From Chloroflexota bacterium (lineage in GTDB: Bacteria; Chloroflexota; UBA6077; CF-72): a stretch of 9,372 nt of DNA. Within the stretch, counting starts at the first letter, position 1, and each line of letters starts with the position of its first letter. Positions 6,457-9,372 of this stretch are shown here, piece after piece. Where the stretch lies: NCBI GenBank assembly GCA_019242065.1, contig JAFAWJ010000743.1, forward strand, positions 1 through 9,372. The letters are read 5' to 3'. The translations under genes and the position numbers were made by a program. The notes under the pieces are model-generated. The model was not told the origin of the DNA, made no database searches, and worked only from the letters and a program-made list of their open reading frames with translations.

Positions 6457-7599
6457 ATGAACTCGCTGAAAGCCAGGCTTGAGGCCTTTCAGCGCTCACG
6501 CGCTGGGCTTTTCGTCAAGAAGCTACTCGACGACCAGACCCCGAACCTGGGCGCGCTGCTCGCGTGGGGCACGCTGAGCACCATGCTGCCGCTGCTGCTG
6601 GGCATGCTGAGCATTGCCGGACTGGTCCTGCGGGATCAGCAGCGCCTCGACCAGGTCTACAACGGCGTGGGCGCGGCCCTTCCTTCCGGCGCGGCCGCGC
6701 CGGTCAACCAGGTACTCGATGGGATGCGCCAGGGTTCGGCCGCACCCGCCGGGGTCATCGCCATCGTACTGCTGCTGATCAGTGGCTCGAGCTTCTTTTC
6801 GAACATGGCGTCCGTGTTCGACCAGGCCTACCACGTGCAGGGACGTAACCCAGTCATCGAGCGTCTGATTGCGCTGGGTATGCTGGCCGTGACGACCATA
6901 CTGCTGGTGCTCTCGACGTTGGCCGCGGGCCTGAGCAGCCTGGTCACGAACGTACCGGGTGTGCTGCCGGTCGGTCCGATACTCGGGCAGGTCATCGGCT
7001 GGTCGGTAGCGATTGTCAGCGTGTTCCTTCTGTTCCTGCTGATCTATCGCATCCTGCCGAATGCCCAGCAGACGTGGCGAAGCGTAATTCCCGGTGCGCT
7101 GCTGTCCGTAGTGCTGGTCGGTGTGCTCTCGCAGGTGTTTCCACTCTACGTGACGATATTTCAACCGAACCATGCCTACGCCGTGTTCGGCGTGTTCCTG
7201 GTCCTGACGTTCTATCTGTACATCCTCGGCATCGTGATGGTGCTGGGCGCGGAGCTGAACGCGTTTCTCGAGCAGCCCACGCGCTCCGTCGCGCTGGCCG
7301 AAGCAACGGCGGCGGCGCAGCACGGCCAGGCCGCCTTCGACCAGGAGACGGGTGAGGTCAAAGCCGAAGCGAGTGGCAAGGCGCCGTCAATGCGGGGCGG
7401 CGGACCATTCGGGTCGCCAGCACGCTCGGCGAGTGAACAGTTTGCAGCGGAGGCGCAGCCTGGTGAGCAGACGCGTGACGAAGATCGCCGGCCGCAGGTC
7501 AGCCTGGCAGGTCGCTTCGTCGGCTTCGCGGGACTCGTGGTAGCCGCGCTCCTGCTGCGCGGCGGCGCGAGCGCGAAGGACGGTCGAGTCGCAAGCTAA
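6457..7599 (+). CDS. YihY/virulence factor BrkB family membrane protein
   Basis: A 380-residue integral membrane protein of the YihY/BrkB (UPF0761) family, once annotated as RNase BN; its molecular role is unsettled. Helices lie at about 33-58, 95-115, 138-165, 178-200, 208-232 and 241-270. Family hallmarks are LIYRILPNAQQTWRSVIPGAL (about 195-215) and YAVFGVFLVLTFYLYILG (241-258) followed by GAELNAF, plus SGSSFFSNMASVFDQAYHV in the middle. Residues from about 272 form an extension: Ala/Glu-rich, then Gly/Ser/Pro-rich, ending in a short extra hydrophobic segment (FVGFAGLVVAALLL, 354-367) and a polar tail. The frame is open back to 6334, but MNSLKARLEAF at 6457 gives the family's usual short N-terminal segment before the first helix. 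It ends two bases from the convergent kynureninase stop. Alternative in-frame GTG starts just upstream cannot be excluded. Confidence 0.9.
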   Translation: MNSLKARLEAFQRSRAGLFVKKLLDDQTPNLGALLAWGTLSTMLPLLLGMLSIAGLVLRDQQRLDQVYNGVGAALPSGAAAPVNQVLDGMRQGSAAPAGVIAIVLLLISGSSFFSNMASVFDQAYHVQGRNPVIERLIALGMLAVTTILLVLSTLAAGLSSLVTNVPGVLPVGPILGQVIGWSVAIVSVFLLFLLIYRILPNAQQTWRSVIPGALLSVVLVGVLSQVFPLYVTIFQPNHAYAVFGVFLVLTFYLYILGIVMVLGAELNAFLEQPTRSVALAEATAAAQHGQAAFDQETGEVKAEASGKAPSMRGGGPFGSPARSASEQFAAEAQPGEQTRDEDRRPQVSLAGRFVGFAGLVVAALLLRGGASAKDGRVAS

Positions 7600-7601
7600 T
7601 C

Positions 7602-8906
7602 TCAGGTCACCAGATCGATACTGGGTTCGTACTGTGTGTAGGCGCCAGTCGCGACAATCTCGCGCAGCGCCTGCACCGTTTCCCAGATCTCGGTATACGT
7701 CGTGTACAGCGCTACGGGCGCCAGGCGGATCACGTTCGGCGGCCGGAAGTCGGGCACCACGCCGCGTACGCGCAGCGCGCGACTGATACGCAGGGCCTCC
7801 GCGTGCTCGACGGCCACGTGTCCGCCACGGCGCTCCGCTTCGCGCGGCGTGCCCACACAGAAACCCAGCGGCGTGAGGAGCTCGTCAACCAGGAACATCA
7901 GGTAACCCGTGAGGTCCAGCGATTTCTCGCGTAGCACCTCCAGGCCTGCCTCGCTGATCATGCGCAGCGAGCCGTACAGGGCCGCGGCACCGAGCACGGA
8001 GGGCGTACTGATTTGCCAGGCGCCGGCCGTGCTGGCCGGACTGAAGGCCAGTGACATCTCGAACTGCCGCGCCTTGTCGCCTCCCCACCAGCCGGCGAGT
8101 CCGGGGCGGGTACCGAAGTGACGTCGGTGCACGTACAGGGCGCCTACGGCGCCAGGGCCGCCGTTCAGGTACTTGTAGGTGCACCACACCCCAAAGTCCA
8201 CGCCCCACGCGTGCAGCCGATGTGGCACGCTGCCGGCCGAGTGCGCCAGGTCGAAGCCGATCAAGATGTCGCGCGCGTGCGCCGCGCGCGTGAGGCGCTC
8301 GAGGTCCAGCAACTGTCCAGTTCGATACAGCACACTCGGCAGCCAGACCACGGCCACGTCGTCGGTCATCGCCGCGATCACGTCGTCCTCGTCGATCGTT
8401 CGCCCGTCGCGGCTGCGCACCAGCACCAGGTGCTCGGCCGGGTTGTAGCCGTGCAGTCGCAGGTGACTCTGCAGCGCGTAGACGTCCGACGGAAAGTCGA
8501 GCTCGTCCGCCACGATGCGCGTGCGGCGGCCGGTGGGGCGGTAGAAGGTGGCCAGCAACTGATGCAGGTTGGTGGTGATGGCACCAGTGGTCACCACCTC
8601 ATCAGCCTCGGCGCCGACCAACTGGGCCTGGAGGGCGCCAAGCGCCTCACCCATCCAGAACCACGGTCGCTCGCCGGCGGTCCAGCCCTCGATGGCGTGT
8701 TCCTTCCAGTCTTGCAGGGCGGCCAGCACGCTGGACTCCGCGTCTTTCGAAAGTGGCCCAAGCGAGTTGCCGTCCATATAGATCTGGCCGGCTGTGAGAT
8801 AGAAGCGGTCTCGCAGACCGCGCAACGCGTCGGCGCTGTCGCGCGCGCGGGCGTCGTCCGCATCCAACCTGTACTGGCTCAACACGTACTCGCTGAAGGC
8901 CGTCAT
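7602..8906 (-). CDS. kynU: Kynureninase
   Basis: PLP-dependent hydrolase (EC 3.7.1.3) that cleaves kynurenine to anthranilate and alanine, or 3-hydroxykynurenine to 3-hydroxyanthranilate and alanine, in tryptophan degradation. The 434 residues match the usual family length. Motifs in order: IYMDGNSLGPL (42-52), TTGAITTNLHQLLATF (106-121), ADELDFPSDVYA (133-144), IGFDLAHSAGSVPH (216-229) with the PLP-ring Asp219, TYKYLNGGPGAVGALYV (243-259) with Lys245 as the Schiff-base lysine, and the C-terminal FRPPNVIRLAPVALYTTYTEIW (387-408), a kynureninase signature distinguishing it from cysteine desulfurases. The active-site set is complete. No tryptophan dioxygenase, formamidase or monooxygenase gene is in the window, so the rest of the pathway must lie elsewhere. 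The start at 8906 has no clear ribosome site but matches the expected N-terminus. A divergent gene 50 bases away encodes an amino-acid-sensing type domain. Confidence 0.96.
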   Translation of the reverse strand: MTAFSEYVLSQYRLDADDARARDSADALRGLRDRFYLTAGQIYMDGNSLGPLSKDAESSVLAALQDWKEHAIEGWTAGERPWFWMGEALGALQAQLVGAEADEVVTTGAITTNLHQLLATFYRPTGRRTRIVADELDFPSDVYALQSHLRLHGYNPAEHLVLVRSRDGRTIDEDDVIAAMTDDVAVVWLPSVLYRTGQLLDLERLTRAAHARDILIGFDLAHSAGSVPHRLHAWGVDFGVWCTYKYLNGGPGAVGALYVHRRHFGTRPGLAGWWGGDKARQFEMSLAFSPASTAGAWQISTPSVLGAAALYGSLRMISEAGLEVLREKSLDLTGYLMFLVDELLTPLGFCVGTPREAERRGGHVAVEHAEALRISRALRVRGVVPDFRPPNVIRLAPVALYTTYTEIWETVQALREIVATGAYTQYEPSIDLVT

Positions 8907-8956
8907 GCTAGCGCGTTCAAGCCCGGGGATCTCTGGTAGGCTGGTGGCCCGAAGGC

Positions 8957-9256
8957 ATGATCACGGCTATCGTCCTGATCCACACCGAGCCGGGCCAGAC
9001 CGCCGCCGCGGGTGAGGCGCTGGCCGATATTCCCGACGTGGCCGAGGTCTACTCGGTGACGGGTGAGTACGACCTGGTCGCGCTGGTGCGCGTCAAGCAC
9101 TACGAGCAGATGGCCGAGGTTGTCCCGAAGCACATCGCCGCGGTGCCCGGCGTCGGGCGCACCCATACGCTGATGGCGTTCCAGCACTACTCGCGCCATG
9201 ACCTCGAGCGCATCTGGGGGCTCGGCATGGAAGGCGAAGCCAACCCCACCACTTGA
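8957..9256 (+). CDS. Stand-alone Lrp/AsnC-type ligand-binding (RAM) domain protein
   Basis: A 99-residue protein made up only of the effector-binding RAM domain of Lrp/AsnC regulators. It starts directly with ITAIVLIHTEPGQ (the first beta strand) and continues with ADIPDVAEVYSVTGEYDLVALVRVK (about 23-47), the Gly-Glu-Tyr-Asp signature of the RAM fold, then IAAVPGVGRTHTLMAFQHYSRHDLE. There is no N-terminal helix-turn-helix and no room for one, so it cannot bind DNA the way full-length Lrp does. RAM domains form dimers and octamers and bind amino acids; solo versions are known in bacteria and archaea and may act as sensors or partners of full Lrp proteins. It is divergent from kynU across 50 bases, which suggests but does not prove a link to amino-acid catabolism. 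GAAGG lies very close to the ATG, so the ribosome site is weak. Confidence 0.88.
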   Translation: MITAIVLIHTEPGQTAAAGEALADIPDVAEVYSVTGEYDLVALVRVKHYEQMAEVVPKHIAAVPGVGRTHTLMAFQHYSRHDLERIWGLGMEGEANPTT

Positions 9257-9372
9257 CCGACAATCTGGTCGCATTCCCGAACTGAGTGGCATCGCGCGTG
9301 TCGAAGAGGTTCCATTCCGGCGCCTGCAAGCCCAGGACTGGCTGGAGCTCGCCACGCGCATCCAGGACCTGG
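9198..9372 (+). CDS. Partial reading frame running off the right edge, unidentified
   Basis: A frame open from an ATG at 9198 to the window end (58 residues). Its later part, including ELSGIARVEEVPFRRL and QDWLELATRIQDL, has the amphipathic look of real protein, whereas the first 25 residues are low in character. From this ATG it would overlap the RAM-domain gene by 59 bases, so the true start may be a later non-ATG codon such as CTG at 9282, or lie in another frame. No domain can be recognised from so little sequence, and no ribosome site stands out. Confidence 0.3.
   Translation, partial: MTSSASGGSAWKAKPTPPLDRQSGRIPELSGIARVEEVPFRRLQAQDWLELATRIQDL

Noticed and set aside
6336..6458. Extended N-terminus of the acyltransferase from the ATG at 6458
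   Set aside because: The added 41 residues have no family character and would run across the whole divergent spacer to the start of the YihY-family gene; the ATG at 6335 lies just before the conserved AT3 start.
6523..7323. 266-codon minus-strand frame opposite the YihY-family gene
   Set aside because: Its Gln/His/Arg-rich translation is typical of shadow frames, and the plus strand has clear helices and family motifs.
8903..9361. 152-codon minus-strand frame opposite the RAM-domain gene
   Set aside because: No recognisable motif, and the plus strand carries a clean RAM domain; the frame also overlaps the kynU start.

Overview
This is a GC-rich bacterial chromosomal segment (about 60-65% G+C by eye) with tightly packed genes and long spurious open frames opposite the real ones. 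The PstS is a lipoprotein with a long Ser/Thr/Pro/Ala linker, and the peptidoglycan-acetylase-like AT3-SGNH protein and free-standing Lrp-type sensor domain fit a Gram-positive-like or monoderm high-GC lineage such as Actinomycetota, Chloroflexota or Dormibacterota. No rRNA or other taxonomic marker is present, so this placement is an inference. There is no sign of a phage, IS element, CRISPR array, tRNA or rRNA.

Left block, minus strand (1-6335). Read in the direction of transcription, five genes follow one another: an OafA/OatA-like membrane acyltransferase with a C-terminal SGNH domain (4284-6335); a metal-dependent amidohydrolase joined to it by an ATGA stop/start overlap (2899-4287); a Fic-fold protein whose core motif lacks the catalytic histidine (2170-2862); the phosphate-binding lipoprotein PstS (948-1925); and the phosphate permease PstC, which runs off the left edge (1-929). 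The first three are close enough to be one transcript. pstS and pstC form the start of a pst high-affinity phosphate uptake operon. They are preceded by a 244-base gap holding an inverted repeat and an 11-bp-phased repeat that both resemble PhoP/PhoB-type sites.

Right block (6457-9372). A YihY/BrkB-family membrane protein runs rightward from a 121-base divergent spacer shared with the acyltransferase. It ends two bases from the stop of the convergent kynureninase gene (7602-8906, minus). kynU is divergent, across 50 bases, from a 99-residue protein that is only an Lrp/AsnC effector-binding (RAM) domain. A partial reading frame leaves the window at the right edge.

How they work together: PstS and PstC belong to one transporter. 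The acyltransferase and amidohydrolase are probably translationally coupled, but their shared pathway is unknown. The kynureninase/RAM pair suggests amino-acid-responsive control of tryptophan/kynurenine degradation, but only by position. I found no convincing new multi-gene system. The best leads are the histidine-less Fic protein, the unusual arrangement of the Pho-like sites, and the solo RAM domain next to kynU.
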